A stretch of 64,000 nucleotides of DNA from positions 1-64,000 of the forward strand of contig CAZKBT010000007.1 in the NCBI GenBank assembly GCA_964551305.1. Direction: 5' to 3'. This stretch comes from JBAZDC01 sp041654595 (GTDB lineage Bacteria > Pseudomonadota > Gammaproteobacteria > Burkholderiales > Burkholderiaceae_B). Shown in pieces: positions 8,791-17,156 of this stretch (the first letter of the stretch is position 1; each line of letters opens with the position of its first letter). The position numbers and the translations under genes were made by a program. Below the pieces are notes generated by a model. That model was given only the letters and a program-made list of their open reading frames with translations, was not told where the DNA came from and searched no databases.

Positions 8791-10494
8791 TTATGCATAC
8801 CCCGTAGCGGGCGGGATCTTATCGGCGTCCAAGGCCTTCAGCTCAGCGGGGCTATCGATTATCGTATGATAGGCTTGCTGCGTGCGCGCATCGACGTACT
8901 CGAGCGTGCGCCAGGCCGATTGCATGTGTGCCTTGTGCTTGGCTTCGTCGCTGACGCTCATGGACAGCGTACTGATGCCTTCATGAAAAACCGGCATCGC
9001 ATTCGGCCCCGCGTCCCAAACTTTATGCTTATCGGCGGCATCCGATCCTGGATAGTCCGGATTCCCGGTCACCAGGCGATAGAAAAACGACTTGATTTTA
9101 TTCAAGACGCCATGGGGCGGCTGAGGCTCTTTGCCGTGCAGGGTCATGTACGCTTCATTATTCCCATCGAACGTAAAGACGGCGGTTCGGGCGTTGATTT
9201 CCTCACGCTGTCGTTGATCCAGGCTTATCGGAACGCCGAATACGGCGCCTGGATTCTTGAACACCTCGACCGCCTTGTTGCTGCCGATGCCGCCATCGGC
9301 AAACTTGCGCTCGCCCAGACCGTCTCCAGGATCCGCCTTCATCGGCTGGAACACCACCGGGAAGGCCATGGAAATCCGAGCCGCATGGGCAATCGGAAAA
9401 TGGGGCGTGGTGGCGGCGCTGAAATACGTCTCGCGCTTGTTGGTCTGGTCCCATCCGGTCAATGTAAGCAGCTTGAACTTGGCGGGCTCCAGACGATGCA
9501 ACAAGGCCAAGTCGGAAAACGTGACCATGCGGCCGGTGCGGTCGCGGTCCAATGCGGGCTCTTGCGCCAGAGCCCGCAGGCGTTGAACTGCCTCGTCGCC
9601 AAGCTCCAGATGGAGATCGTGAAGCTTCTCCTGGAATGCGGCAGTATTCCAGTTCTGGCTTAAATAAACATGTGCTTGCGTGGCGGATATGCGATCCATC
9701 AGCTTTAGGGAAGACACGGCGGGAGCAAGGCCGAATCCCATTCGCACATCGCCATATAGCTTAGGTACGTCTCCGGAGCCTCGCAGAGAATCGATGATGC
9801 CCGGCCGAAACAGCGTATCGGCCGCCACTTCTTCGAACTGCTGCGCGTTCAAGCCCATCGCCAGGCATGCCGCCGTCAGCGCTCCCGCCGACGAACCCGC
9901 CAGATGCTTCAGGCCGCTCAACCAGTTCGACTTCTCCAGCTGATCGAATGCCGCGCTATAACCTATGCCTTTGGCTCCGCCGCCCGATAGAACCAGATTC
10001 TCGATGGGGGGAGCGGAGCGGATGACGGTGATCCCCTTGCCGGGACCCCGCTCGATAATCTGAGGTCCGGTATCGACGGGCCCCAGCGAGGCGAAGATCT
10101 CGGCGCGCGCCGCATCCACGCGCAGACGCTCCAGCGCCATGGCCGCCTGGCGGCCCGCGCTCTTCATGGCGTCCAGAAAAAGCTTGCCCTCGACCGTCTT
10201 ATCCGGCCTTACGGGTAAATCGTCGAACGCGCGGCTCATGATCGTCTGGAACTTTTCCGTAACGTCATTGGAAAAGCTCTCGATCGCCCCGTCGCTGAGC
10301 AGGCCCGCCAAGGCCGAGGCCTGGCGCTCGAAATAGGCGTAGAACGAGCGCTGAACGTCGGATACGGCATCGAGCGGCAGATTGGGGGCGAATGACTGAG
10401 GCTTGCCAAGAAGCGACGCGTCTTCCGCGCGCGGCGCCACCCACGGTTCGATAGGCGGCAGATTCTGAAATGTCGAAATAATCGTGGAACTCAT
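8791..10494 (-). CDS. ExoU-like patatin phospholipase, putative type III effector
   Basis: A 567-residue protein with a patatin-like phospholipase A domain at about residues 165-410. The oxyanion loop GGGAKG is at 171-176, the nucleophile elbow GSSAG has Ser202, and the catalytic Asp400 sits in DGG. The first ~160 residues would hold the secretion and chaperone-binding region, and ~160 residues after the dyad could be a membrane-targeting part as in ExoU. The start at 10494 is set by GGAGGAGG seven bases upstream. It lies 35 bases after a tandem-domain chaperone gene, the classic chaperone-effector order. Family is clear; secretion, host cofactor and substrate are inferred. Confidence 0.88.
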   Translation of the reverse strand: MSSTIISTFQNLPPIEPWVAPRAEDASLLGKPQSFAPNLPLDAVSDVQRSFYAYFERQASALAGLLSDGAIESFSNDVTEKFQTIMSRAFDDLPVRPDKTVEGKLFLDAMKSAGRQAAMALERLRVDAARAEIFASLGPVDTGPQIIERGPGKGITVIRSAPPIENLVLSGGGAKGIGYSAAFDQLEKSNWLSGLKHLAGSSAGALTAACLAMGLNAQQFEEVAADTLFRPGIIDSLRGSGDVPKLYGDVRMGFGLAPAVSSLKLMDRISATQAHVYLSQNWNTAAFQEKLHDLHLELGDEAVQRLRALAQEPALDRDRTGRMVTFSDLALLHRLEPAKFKLLTLTGWDQTNKRETYFSAATTPHFPIAHAARISMAFPVVFQPMKADPGDGLGERKFADGGIGSNKAVEVFKNPGAVFGVPISLDQRQREEINARTAVFTFDGNNEAYMTLHGKEPQPPHGVLNKIKSFFYRLVTGNPDYPGSDAADKHKVWDAGPNAMPVFHEGISTLSMSVSDEAKHKAHMQSAWRTLEYVDARTQQAYHTIIDSPAELKALDADKIPPATGYA

Positions 10495-10529
10495 ATTTGA
10501 CCTCCTCCGGGAACGACTACGGAATTCGC

Positions 10530-11441
10530 TCAACAGCTGAAATTTATTTCCAGGCCGAGCATTCCGACTTTATGTATGAGCGCGCGCGTACTACGCGCTT
10601 GCGCGACGTGATACTGGAGCCATGCCGGCCAAGCGTCGTCGTCCAGTTTTTCCAGCGCGCGCCGGCCGGTGCATGCAATCAGCCGCGTATCGGCCAGTCC
10701 TATCGAATAGGAATGCCCCAAGAGCGACTGTTGGTTGATCAGCAAGGCATTCTTGATGATCTCCTGGTATTGCAGGTCTTCCATCCCTCGAGCATCGGCC
10801 AGAAAAAAATCGGCGATGACATGACGATTCAATGGATGCAAGGAAATGCGGCCCGGCAAATCGCCAAACAACACCTCGAAATGCAGCATGTCGCCGGGTT
10901 GCATCTCGATGCCGCAACTCGCAGCCAGCCGCTCGAAGTCTCGCCGCACTCCGGCGGACGCGTCGGCTTCACCCATATACATCGTGTCCTGCAAACGCGG
11001 GAAGGCGGTGCCAATGTCGGCGCCGCCTTCAAGCCGATCGAGCTCTCGCGCCAGAAATACGATGGCTTCTTCCAGATACGACGCATCGCATTCCGTATAG
11101 ATCGGCATGTTCAGGCCCACCCCCAGCGCCTGAGAAGCGCCGGCTATGAGCCCCGTCCCGAAGCGGGTTGAAAAGCCATGGCGCAGCAATGACGCGCCAT
11201 ATTTCAAATCAAGGCCGGCATGCGAATCGGCCGCTGCGCGGCCGACAATAAGGTACGGATGATATTCCTTCGGATTGAACGACATGCCCACGTGGCGGTT
11301 GTCGTCGACCTGCACCCTCCAGGGCGCCGGCATCTCGTCACACGAGCCGCTCCGGCATGCGTGAATATACTCTTTCGCCGCGATTGCGGCTGTCGATATA
11401 GCGCTATTGTTTTTCATTTCTACACGCTTTCTGCTAAACAT
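10530..11441 (-). CDS. Tandem-domain class I type III chaperone (two CesT-like repeats), putative
   Basis: A 303-residue protein directly upstream of the ExoU-like gene. I read two copies of a class IA chaperone-like region: residues ~35-138, with LLRHGFSTRFGTGLIAG before a C-terminal helix, and ~168-293, with LLINQQSLLGHSYSIGLAD, a strand (TRLIACTG) and a long helix. Each resembles the pattern LLxANxLWxGTxGxxLGL of the single-domain chaperones elsewhere in this island. Class I chaperones normally act as homodimers of ~140 residues, so this could be a fused dimer. The ATG at 11417 is an alternative start. No homologue is recalled by name. Confidence 0.62.
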   Translation of the reverse strand: MFSRKRVEMKNNSAISTAAIAAKEYIHACRSGSCDEMPAPWRVQVDDNRHVGMSFNPKEYHPYLIVGRAAADSHAGLDLKYGASLLRHGFSTRFGTGLIAGASQALGVGLNMPIYTECDASYLEEAIVFLARELDRLEGGADIGTAFPRLQDTMYMGEADASAGVRRDFERLAASCGIEMQPGDMLHFEVLFGDLPGRISLHPLNRHVIADFFLADARGMEDLQYQEIIKNALLINQQSLLGHSYSIGLADTRLIACTGRRALEKLDDDAWPAWLQYHVAQARSTRALIHKVGMLGLEINFSC

Positions 11442-11573
11442 CCGTCGCGGCGAACAACTGCACGGATCAAATTAAAGCCCTATGCCCCAAGTCTATTCAT
11501 GTTTCTTTTGGCTCGTTGAACTTCTCCTCCGTCTTCAATCGATGCGCCTGACTTTTTTCTTGCGCCTTGTATT

Positions 11574-11606
11574 CCCGGCCTGGCGAAGGAAGCTTGCCAG
11601 GCCGGG
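11574..11606 (-). terminator. Strong GC hairpin after the 825-residue effector gene
   Basis: Inverted repeat with arms CCCGGCCTGGC (11574-11584) and GCCAGGCCGGG (11596-11606), 11 perfect base pairs and an 11-base loop. It follows the effector stop at 11621 on the minus strand. A T-tract is lacking on either side, so it may be a weak terminator or a 3' stabilising hairpin. Confidence 0.5.
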
Positions 11607-11620
11607 CCGCATATGCACTA

Positions 11621-14098
11621 TCAAACGCGCGAGCCAATCGCCTGCACATAGGGTGGGATGCGCCGGTCATCCATCTGTTTGAGCTCGTCCGCCTCATGCA
11701 AGAACAACTTGTTCTGTTTGTCAAACTCCTGGTACAGCGCATCGCGATATGAATTCAACTGCTCCAGACTCCAGCCCTCGAAATCCTGCACTTCTCTTAC
11801 GGTCTGATTGCTGGAGTGCATCGCCACGCGCAAATCTCTTAACCGCGCGAATTCATTTTCCAGGGGCCTGAAGACGGGGCGCGACTGCTCGGCGCTGAAA
11901 TGCAGGCGCAAGACATGATTCCCCGCCTCATCCAGGTCAGCATAGAACTCCATACGCCTCGCTCCGCCGGGAAAGCCGGTGCCATGATCGTCGATCATCA
12001 GTTTTCCAGTCGGACCTTGTCCCGCATCTTGCGCCAAAACACCTTTATCGGACACCATGCCGACGGTATACGCCGTCGGGGCGAGTTTCAAATATCCGAA
12101 TAATTTGCCGCCAGGGTCCGGAATCACCAAGTCACCGTTGGATTCTCGCCGAATTCCATTAGCACCTGCCTTATCCGAAGCCTGCATGTCAAAATAACTT
12201 GCCAGCGCCTTGGTGGTCGTCAAGCTCGAGGCAACCACGTATTTCTTATCGCTTCCTTCTTCTGGGTAAATAACAACACCCAGGCCCGACTCATCCTGCG
12301 ACTGGAGGCGACGCGCCAGATTCTCGCCGATAAAGCATTGCTTTTCAAGCTTATGAATTTCCTCCGTACCGGATATTTTCCTGCGCTCCGCGCTTAGCAC
12401 GACAGACTGGAACGCCACCTCTGAACTGTCGGATTTCTGCCCCAGCGCTCGGAATGCTCCTTTTCCCTCATTATTCAGATAGTCTTGCTCAACCTTTCTA
12501 GCCTTTCTGCGGGCAAACATCGCATCAATACGATCAGGCATCGTAGCGAAGAAATTAGCAAATGACGAAGCGGCTCGGCTAGTTTTCGCGAAAAAAGAAG
12601 AAAACGCGTTTTTGACACTTGCCACCCCTTCCAGCATTGCGTTACGCTTTTTTCCGTCGCCGATTGCAACCTCATGCTTTAACACGCCCAACAATTCAAG
12701 GGGCTTGCTCTTCTCCAAGTTCTCGGCTATATTGATGGCCCTGTCCACCTCGTTCAAATTGGCGACGATCACATCGAGCCGTTGTTGCCGCTCAGCGGAC
12801 ACCATCACCGACCTTTGCATGGCCCGTGAACGCAGCTGCTCCTCATTCATCAAAGTCGCCAACTCGGTAAGCTGCGGCTTGACGTCGTTCATCGCTTTAC
12901 TGATCAGGCTGAGCGCCGCCTCGTTTCCTGCCAGCTCAGGATAAGCGCGCAACGCCGACAATCCCGTGTACGCGCCCGCCGTCAAAGCAGTCAAGTTGAG
13001 ACCGATACCGGTCAACGCGCCCAGGCCCGGTATCCACGACGACACCATACTCGTAACGGTGGGCAGGCCTGCGCTTACCGCCAACCACCCCGCCGTCGTT
13101 GTAGCGGCCGAGAAATGCCCGCTAAGACGCGCACGCCATACCTCGGCCTGGCTCCAGAATGACATCTCTTGCTCATCTTCGACTGTCAACGGCTCCGGGT
13201 CGCGCGCCAGCGTGTCGATGCCCAGCTGACGCAAAGCGCTGCCCAGCTCTCGCATACGTTTGTCGATGGCAGTGGACAGCTCCTTGGAGCGCGCAATGTT
13301 TTTCTCGTAGCGACTTGGCTCTTTGGGCGCAGACACGTTATCCGTCTTGGACGTGTCATTCGGTGCCTCCGGCTTGGTGGATGTTTCAAGTGCGACCGGC
13401 TTGGTGGACGTTCCAACATCGGGCAGGAAGTCAGCCACTCCATTTACTCCGCTACCCAGCGCCTCCGTGAGCATCCCGGTGCCTTGCAGGGCCAAGCCGA
13501 CTCCCTTCACAACCGGAGCGGCATACGAAGCTTTGTGAGCGACGGAAGTAAGGGCCTCCCCTGTCTTATTTGCTACGTATCCGACCACCACCCCAGTCGT
13601 GCCCACCAGTTTCCCGGCGTATCGTCCCGCGACCCCCACTCCCCAAAGTCCCGTGCCCCCCCAGGACCAAAGCTTCTGCAATGTGCCTTGATCCTGCTTC
13701 CTTACATCTTCTTCCGCTACCTTGCCGGGAACGTGATCGACAACATCGCCAAGCTCGGGATCCGAAGATCGCACCTTCATGGGCAATATGTCCCCCTGCC
13801 CCTCATCCTCGCCGTCCAAGACTCGAGGCTCTCCGGACACTGTGCCAAGCTTGCCGCTCTGATCCCCAAAAGGTACAGGATCGTCTTCACAATCAAAAAA
13901 CTCCTCATCGTCGGAACTCTCCGAGCTCGGATCGACGAAGCCCTGCACAATAGACGCCGTTTGACCATTTCCCGAGCGGACGACGCTACCTTCGAATTCG
14001 CTGCTTACTTCCTCGACATCCGGGGAGCCATCGACATCGTCCTTCAACCCCGTCACTGGGACTTGGTTGGGGACGGGACTTTTCACACCATCTAACAT
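11621..14098 (-). CDS. Large putative type III effector (825 residues)
   Basis: Not recognised by name. The N-terminus is acidic and disordered-looking (to ~140), with two Gly/Ala-rich hydrophobic stretches at ~151-225 and ~332-385 that could insert into membranes, and charged helical segments between. Residues ~549-745 share a module with the 478-residue effector at 40744-42180: ALG, VLS, EEI, GE.L, DP..KL, APT and FPG fall in the same order. The start at 14098 has AAGGAG five to six bases upstream. It is the last gene of an operon with three class I chaperone genes, which supports secretion. Codon use looks more AT-rich than neighbours by eye. Activity unknown. Confidence 0.72.
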   Translation of the reverse strand: MLDGVKSPVPNQVPVTGLKDDVDGSPDVEEVSSEFEGSVVRSGNGQTASIVQGFVDPSSESSDDEEFFDCEDDPVPFGDQSGKLGTVSGEPRVLDGEDEGQGDILPMKVRSSDPELGDVVDHVPGKVAEEDVRKQDQGTLQKLWSWGGTGLWGVGVAGRYAGKLVGTTGVVVGYVANKTGEALTSVAHKASYAAPVVKGVGLALQGTGMLTEALGSGVNGVADFLPDVGTSTKPVALETSTKPEAPNDTSKTDNVSAPKEPSRYEKNIARSKELSTAIDKRMRELGSALRQLGIDTLARDPEPLTVEDEQEMSFWSQAEVWRARLSGHFSAATTTAGWLAVSAGLPTVTSMVSSWIPGLGALTGIGLNLTALTAGAYTGLSALRAYPELAGNEAALSLISKAMNDVKPQLTELATLMNEEQLRSRAMQRSVMVSAERQQRLDVIVANLNEVDRAINIAENLEKSKPLELLGVLKHEVAIGDGKKRNAMLEGVASVKNAFSSFFAKTSRAASSFANFFATMPDRIDAMFARRKARKVEQDYLNNEGKGAFRALGQKSDSSEVAFQSVVLSAERRKISGTEEIHKLEKQCFIGENLARRLQSQDESGLGVVIYPEEGSDKKYVVASSLTTTKALASYFDMQASDKAGANGIRRESNGDLVIPDPGGKLFGYLKLAPTAYTVGMVSDKGVLAQDAGQGPTGKLMIDDHGTGFPGGARRMEFYADLDEAGNHVLRLHFSAEQSRPVFRPLENEFARLRDLRVAMHSSNQTVREVQDFEGWSLEQLNSYRDALYQEFDKQNKLFLHEADELKQMDDRRIPPYVQAIGSRV

Positions 14099-14117
14099 GT
14101 TCGTCTCCTTGGCCTAA

Positions 14118-14543
14118 TCACGCAGCGATCACGAAAGAATCGGGACGCGTCTTACCTTCAACGACATCGCGCCAAAGCAAAGCCATGTCCGCGAATCCGT
14201 CCACAACGTGAGACAGGGTGACGGCATCCGTAGTAAGCACGGACAGTTTTCCGCAAATCAGGACGTGGCCACTATCCGGCTGCAAACCCAGCGTGCATCC
14301 TCCCGTTCCCAGCCAAAATGCGTTTGCCTGCAACAACAATCGCATCAACTGGTCACCAGGCACGGTAGGCGCGGGCTTCCCCAGGTCGGCAAAGAACACC
14401 AAGTCGCCGCTATCTTCTTCACCATCCACCGTGAAGCCAATATGCAATCCTTCGATCACTACTTCTTGGGTCGCCAACAAATCCTCCGGCTTCAAGTCAA
14501 CCAGTCCGGCGTAACCACTCAACAAATCCTGATAACGTGCCAT
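14118..14543 (-). CDS. CesT-family type III chaperone, nearest the 825-residue effector
   Basis: A 141-residue acidic protein of the class I (CesT/Tir chaperone) type, expected to dimerise and hold the N-terminus of an effector. The pattern LLLQANAFWLGTGGCTLGLQPDSGHVLICGKL at ~68-100 followed by a long C-terminal helix is diagnostic. It closely resembles the chaperone at 42194-42643 (GDxVFFAxLG, LLLxAN, GTGG, LGLQ). The ATG at 14543 is preferred over 14549 because GGAG lies six bases before it. It ends 19 bases before the large effector, its likely client. Confidence 0.85.
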   Translation of the reverse strand: MARYQDLLSGYAGLVDLKPEDLLATQEVVIEGLHIGFTVDGEEDSGDLVFFADLGKPAPTVPGDQLMRLLLQANAFWLGTGGCTLGLQPDSGHVLICGKLSVLTTDAVTLSHVVDGFADMALLWRDVVEGKTRPDSFVIAA

Positions 14544-14571
14544 GTCCATCTCCTAATTAAATTTTGATTGA

Positions 14572-15006
14572 TTATTTTTCAGTTCCGCCAGCGGCATAAT
14601 CGCTTTCCGTGCCGTTCTCGATGGCCGCCGCCCATGCGCTTGCCGCCTGCGCCAGACGGCACCATTCCACGGCAAGCCTGCGAACAGGCGTGTCCAACGC
14701 CAAGCGACGTGCCAATACGATATGTCCGGAATTGAAATCCATGCCGAATGTCGCCCCTTGAGTCGCCGGGCCCAGCGTATTGGCCTGGAGCAACAGTTCA
14801 CCGAGCCGATCCGAAAAGCGATGCCGGCCCAGCGTGGCGACAAGGGCGGCCCCTTGCATCCACGCTCCCTGAGCGTCACTCCCTCCGGACAAGGCAACAG
14901 CCACACCATCTATTTCGAGTTCAGGCGTCTTCTGGAGATCGATTTGCGCGAGCCCCATATGGCGAGCCAGCTCTTTCACCACCGATGAATAATCAAGTCC
15001 CGACAT
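14572..15006 (-). CDS. CesT-family type III chaperone (middle of three)
   Basis: A 144-residue class I chaperone-like protein. The start MSGLDYSSVVKELARHMGL is set by CAGGAGG upstream of the ATG at 15006. The motif LLLQANTLGPATQGATFGMDFNSGHIVLARRL at ~75-107 and the C-terminal amphipathic helix follow the family pattern. Its start overlaps the stop of the preceding chaperone gene by 14 bases, so translation is coupled; the next chaperone begins 28 bases downstream. Its client is not evident, since only one effector gene lies in the operon. Confidence 0.8.
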   Translation of the reverse strand: MSGLDYSSVVKELARHMGLAQIDLQKTPELEIDGVAVALSGGSDAQGAWMQGAALVATLGRHRFSDRLGELLLQANTLGPATQGATFGMDFNSGHIVLARRLALDTPVRRLAVEWCRLAQAASAWAAAIENGTESDYAAGGTEK

Positions 15007-15463
15007 TCCAGCCTCCTGAAGCAGGTGAGTTTGACGCATTCTTCGGCAACGACGCCGCACCAAGACGTTCTAGCTTGGCGGCCCACGCCACGGCATCCTT
15101 TACCAAGCCCTCGAGCATGCGCCCCAAGGATACTGGATCCAATGACCCGAGGCGCCACGTCATGCTGAGAACGACCCTGTCTTGTCCCAGGAGGCCAAGT
15201 GTCGCGCCGCGAGTGCCGCGCCATAATAGATTGGCTTCAAGCAGACGCCGATACGCGTCTTGCCGCTCCCCGTCTTGAAGACGGGCCGCTTCGACGCGAC
15301 ACATAACGTCGCTCTCCTGGTTTTCGGGGTCCGGCATGACTGTCAAAACGACACGCCGACCGTTGATGATCAGGGACAAACTTTGCGGCTCGGTCTCATC
15401 CACCCCGTCATCGACAACTTGGCGAAGGTGGCTCAAAAGTCTAGAGTACTGTTGCATGGACAT
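14993..15463 (-). CDS. CesT-family type III chaperone (first of three)
   Basis: A 156-residue class I chaperone-like protein starting MSMQQYSRLLSHLRQ. LLEANLLWRGTRGATLGLLGQDRVVLSMTWRL at ~75-107 is the family signature and a helix with DAVAWAAKLERL follows. The ATG at 15463 has GGGAG eight bases upstream; longer open-frame starts run through the divergent promoter region and are rejected. It is the first gene after the candidate BtrS promoter at 15531-15555, so it heads a chaperone x3 plus effector operon. Its C-terminal ~20 residues are an extra tail relative to its neighbours. Confidence 0.8.
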   Translation of the reverse strand: MSMQQYSRLLSHLRQVVDDGVDETEPQSLSLIINGRRVVLTVMPDPENQESDVMCRVEAARLQDGERQDAYRRLLEANLLWRGTRGATLGLLGQDRVVLSMTWRLGSLDPVSLGRMLEGLVKDAVAWAAKLERLGAASLPKNASNSPASGGWNVGT

Positions 15464-15530
15464 TCCACTTGCTCCCAGGTGATCCGTAGGTGACACCGCT
15501 GCCAGCGTCCGTGTCAACCTTCCTCCGTCA

Positions 15531-15555
15531 GTAACCATCCGTCCCGATAAGTTCC
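15531..15555 (-). promoter_or_regulatory. Candidate BtrS promoter, three-chaperone/effector operon
   Basis: Reading the minus strand: GGAACT (15550-15555), 14 bases, GTTACT ending near 15530. GTTAC occupies 15531-15535, 68 bases from the ATG at 15463. Matches the motif shared by seven other sites in the island. Confidence 0.7.
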
Positions 15556-15584
15556 ATGAAACACTCAATTCCAGTCGACACCGA

Positions 15585-15609
15585 GGAACCATTATTCTCG
15601 TACGGTTAC
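15585..15609 (+). promoter_or_regulatory. Candidate BtrS promoter, papain-fold effector
   Basis: GGAACC at 15585-15590, 14 bases, GTTAC at 15605-15609 followed by T, on the plus strand and 59 bases before the ATG at 15669. It is back to back with the minus-strand site at 15531-15555, so one short region would fire both ways. Confidence 0.7.
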
Positions 15610-15668
15610 TTATCTTGTCATAGCGCATTGCATTCGTACGCGATAATTGTTTACAGGAGCTCCCCCCA

Positions 15669-16661
15669 ATGCCTTCGATAACTCCATCTGTAGCCGGTAG
15701 CCAGCAGCCAGTTTTCGACCCGGCCAAAGACACGGCATCGCCCCCCGGGCAGATGAACAGCACGCCGCCGCCCGGCGACGGGCTAACCCTGGACCTGTAC
15801 GGACCCGACACCAGCGCCCCCATCGGACACGATGAATCTGAAGTTGACGCTGACGACTTCGACGTCCTCGACTTCGACGGCGATTTCGCGGACCTGCTGG
15901 CGGATGTGCGACAGGAGGATAGACCTCGGGTACGGGAAGGATCCGCCCAAATCGAATCGAAACCGATGCCGTCGGCTCACGCGCCGGCCCCCGCCCCCTT
16001 GAATAACGAACTGCAACAGAAGGCGAGCGCGACCCTGGCATCCAATCCCGGGGAGTTCTTCGGTTTCGTGGCAAAAAACACCAATCCGAATAGCCTATGG
16101 TTCCGGATCAAGAATCTGGCCGGCATCATCGCCGACCTTTTTCAACTCAAGAAACCCACCTTGGCGCTTCATCAGAACTGCGTCCATTGCTCCGTGGCGG
16201 TCGATGAAACGCTGGCGCAATTCGCCGAAAAACGATCGGCATCCACGCCCAATCTGTACCAGGTCACGACGAGAAAACCCGCGGCCTTCTTCGCGCTTTA
16301 CGGAAAGGACCCCGACAGCGTCCCCGCCCGGCCCAATGCGCTGCTCGAGCAACTGCGCGATTGCATTCCCCCGGGCAGCAGAGCCTGCATCACCGTACCG
16401 GTTGCCGGACAATACCTCAGCCACGCGATGAACTTCGTCCGCATGGACGACCGGGATTTCATCATTTGCGGACAGCAAAACAAAGTGTACGATCTGAGCC
16501 TACCGACCGATGTCCAACATTTTTATGAGCGCTATAACGTAAACCCGGACGAAGACCAGCGGCCTTTGTGTTATTTGATAACCGGGGAAGCGCCGAGTCA
16601 CGCGCCGCAAGATCAGGCAAAGGTCGACGCGGCGCCCCAGCCTGAGCATATTCGGGCGTAA
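15669..16661 (+). CDS. Putative type III effector with papain-fold (Tox-PL / deamidase-like) domain
   Basis: A 330-residue protein: a Pro/Asp-rich secretion-type N-terminus to ~130, then a compact domain at ~160-305. HQNCVHCSVAVDETLAQF (168-185) resembles the NCxxCxxAxxxxL signature of papain-fold toxin/deamidase domains (the fold of OspI, SseI and the PMT C3 domain), with candidate nucleophile Cys171. SHAMNF supplies candidate His252. In those enzymes an Asp lies 15 residues after the His; here that place is Cys267, with Asp263, Gln269 and Asp275 nearby. The start has AGGAGC upstream. A divergent chaperone operon lies beside it. Fold assignment is moderately confident; catalysis is inferred. 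Confidence 0.72.
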   Translation: MPSITPSVAGSQQPVFDPAKDTASPPGQMNSTPPPGDGLTLDLYGPDTSAPIGHDESEVDADDFDVLDFDGDFADLLADVRQEDRPRVREGSAQIESKPMPSAHAPAPAPLNNELQQKASATLASNPGEFFGFVAKNTNPNSLWFRIKNLAGIIADLFQLKKPTLALHQNCVHCSVAVDETLAQFAEKRSASTPNLYQVTTRKPAAFFALYGKDPDSVPARPNALLEQLRDCIPPGSRACITVPVAGQYLSHAMNFVRMDDRDFIICGQQNKVYDLSLPTDVQHFYERYNVNPDEDQRPLCYLITGEAPSHAPQDQAKVDAAPQPEHIRA

Positions 16662-16680
16662 CGCAGGATAAGGACTCATT

Positions 16681-16710
16681 AAAATGCCATAGCCGGATCC
16701 GGCTATGGCA
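16681..16710 (-). terminator. Rho-independent terminator of btrV
   Basis: A perfect 26-base palindrome at 16685-16710 (arms TGCCATAGCCGG and CCGGCTATGGCA around the centre) is followed on the minus strand by TTTT at 16684-16681. It sits 36 bases past the btrV stop. On the plus strand no T-tract follows, so it serves btrV better than the effector. Confidence 0.75.
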
Positions 16711-16745
16711 AGCATGTGGAGAAGGGGAGACGCCGCGCGGATGAA

Positions 16746-17087
16746 TCAACTCTTAAAGGCGGCAATACCTTCTTCGTGACTTTCGGCCGTGGGCAACATC
16801 ATGAGAAAACCGCTGATCTCGAAGACCTCGCGGACTTGCGGTTGCATGCAGCAGAGTACCAGTCGTCCAGCATGCTGCTTGAGCTGAGAGGCCGACACCA
16901 GGACGACCCGCAGACCGGCGCTGGAAATATAGACAAGCCCTGAAAGATCAAGCAAAATGTTGAGTTCTTTTTTATCGTTTACCAGTTCATGCAGCACGGC
17001 TTCCAACGAAGGGGAACTATCGCTATTCAAATGCCCACTCACATGAACCACTACGATGTTTTCGTGCTTTTCATATCGCACTGACAT
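16746..17087 (-). CDS. btrV: STAS-domain anti-anti-sigma factor BtrV
   Basis: A 113-residue single STAS domain, the SpoIIAA/RsbV-type antagonist of a partner-switching module that controls T3SS in Bordetella. The LLDLSGLVYISSAGLRVVL segment at 45-63 holds the phosphorylation site; by alignment to DSSG the acceptor is Ser56. BtrW (divergent, 69 bases away) would phosphorylate it and BtrU (46848-48899) would dephosphorylate it. No candidate BtrS box was found before it. A terminator follows the stop. Confidence 0.9.
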   Translation of the reverse strand: MSVRYEKHENIVVVHVSGHLNSDSSPSLEAVLHELVNDKKELNILLDLSGLVYISSAGLRVVLVSASQLKQHAGRLVLCCMQPQVREVFEISGFLMMLPTAESHEEGIAAFKS

Positions 17088-17156
17088 TTATAAAGCCTCG
17101 TGTATGTGTATATCCGTAACGCCATTATCTAATAAATAATACTGATTTACCAGGAC

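Noticed and set aside
17108..17135. GTAACG between btrV and btrW as a BtrS box
   Set aside because: On the minus strand the place of the first block reads as AT-rich sequence, not GGAAC.
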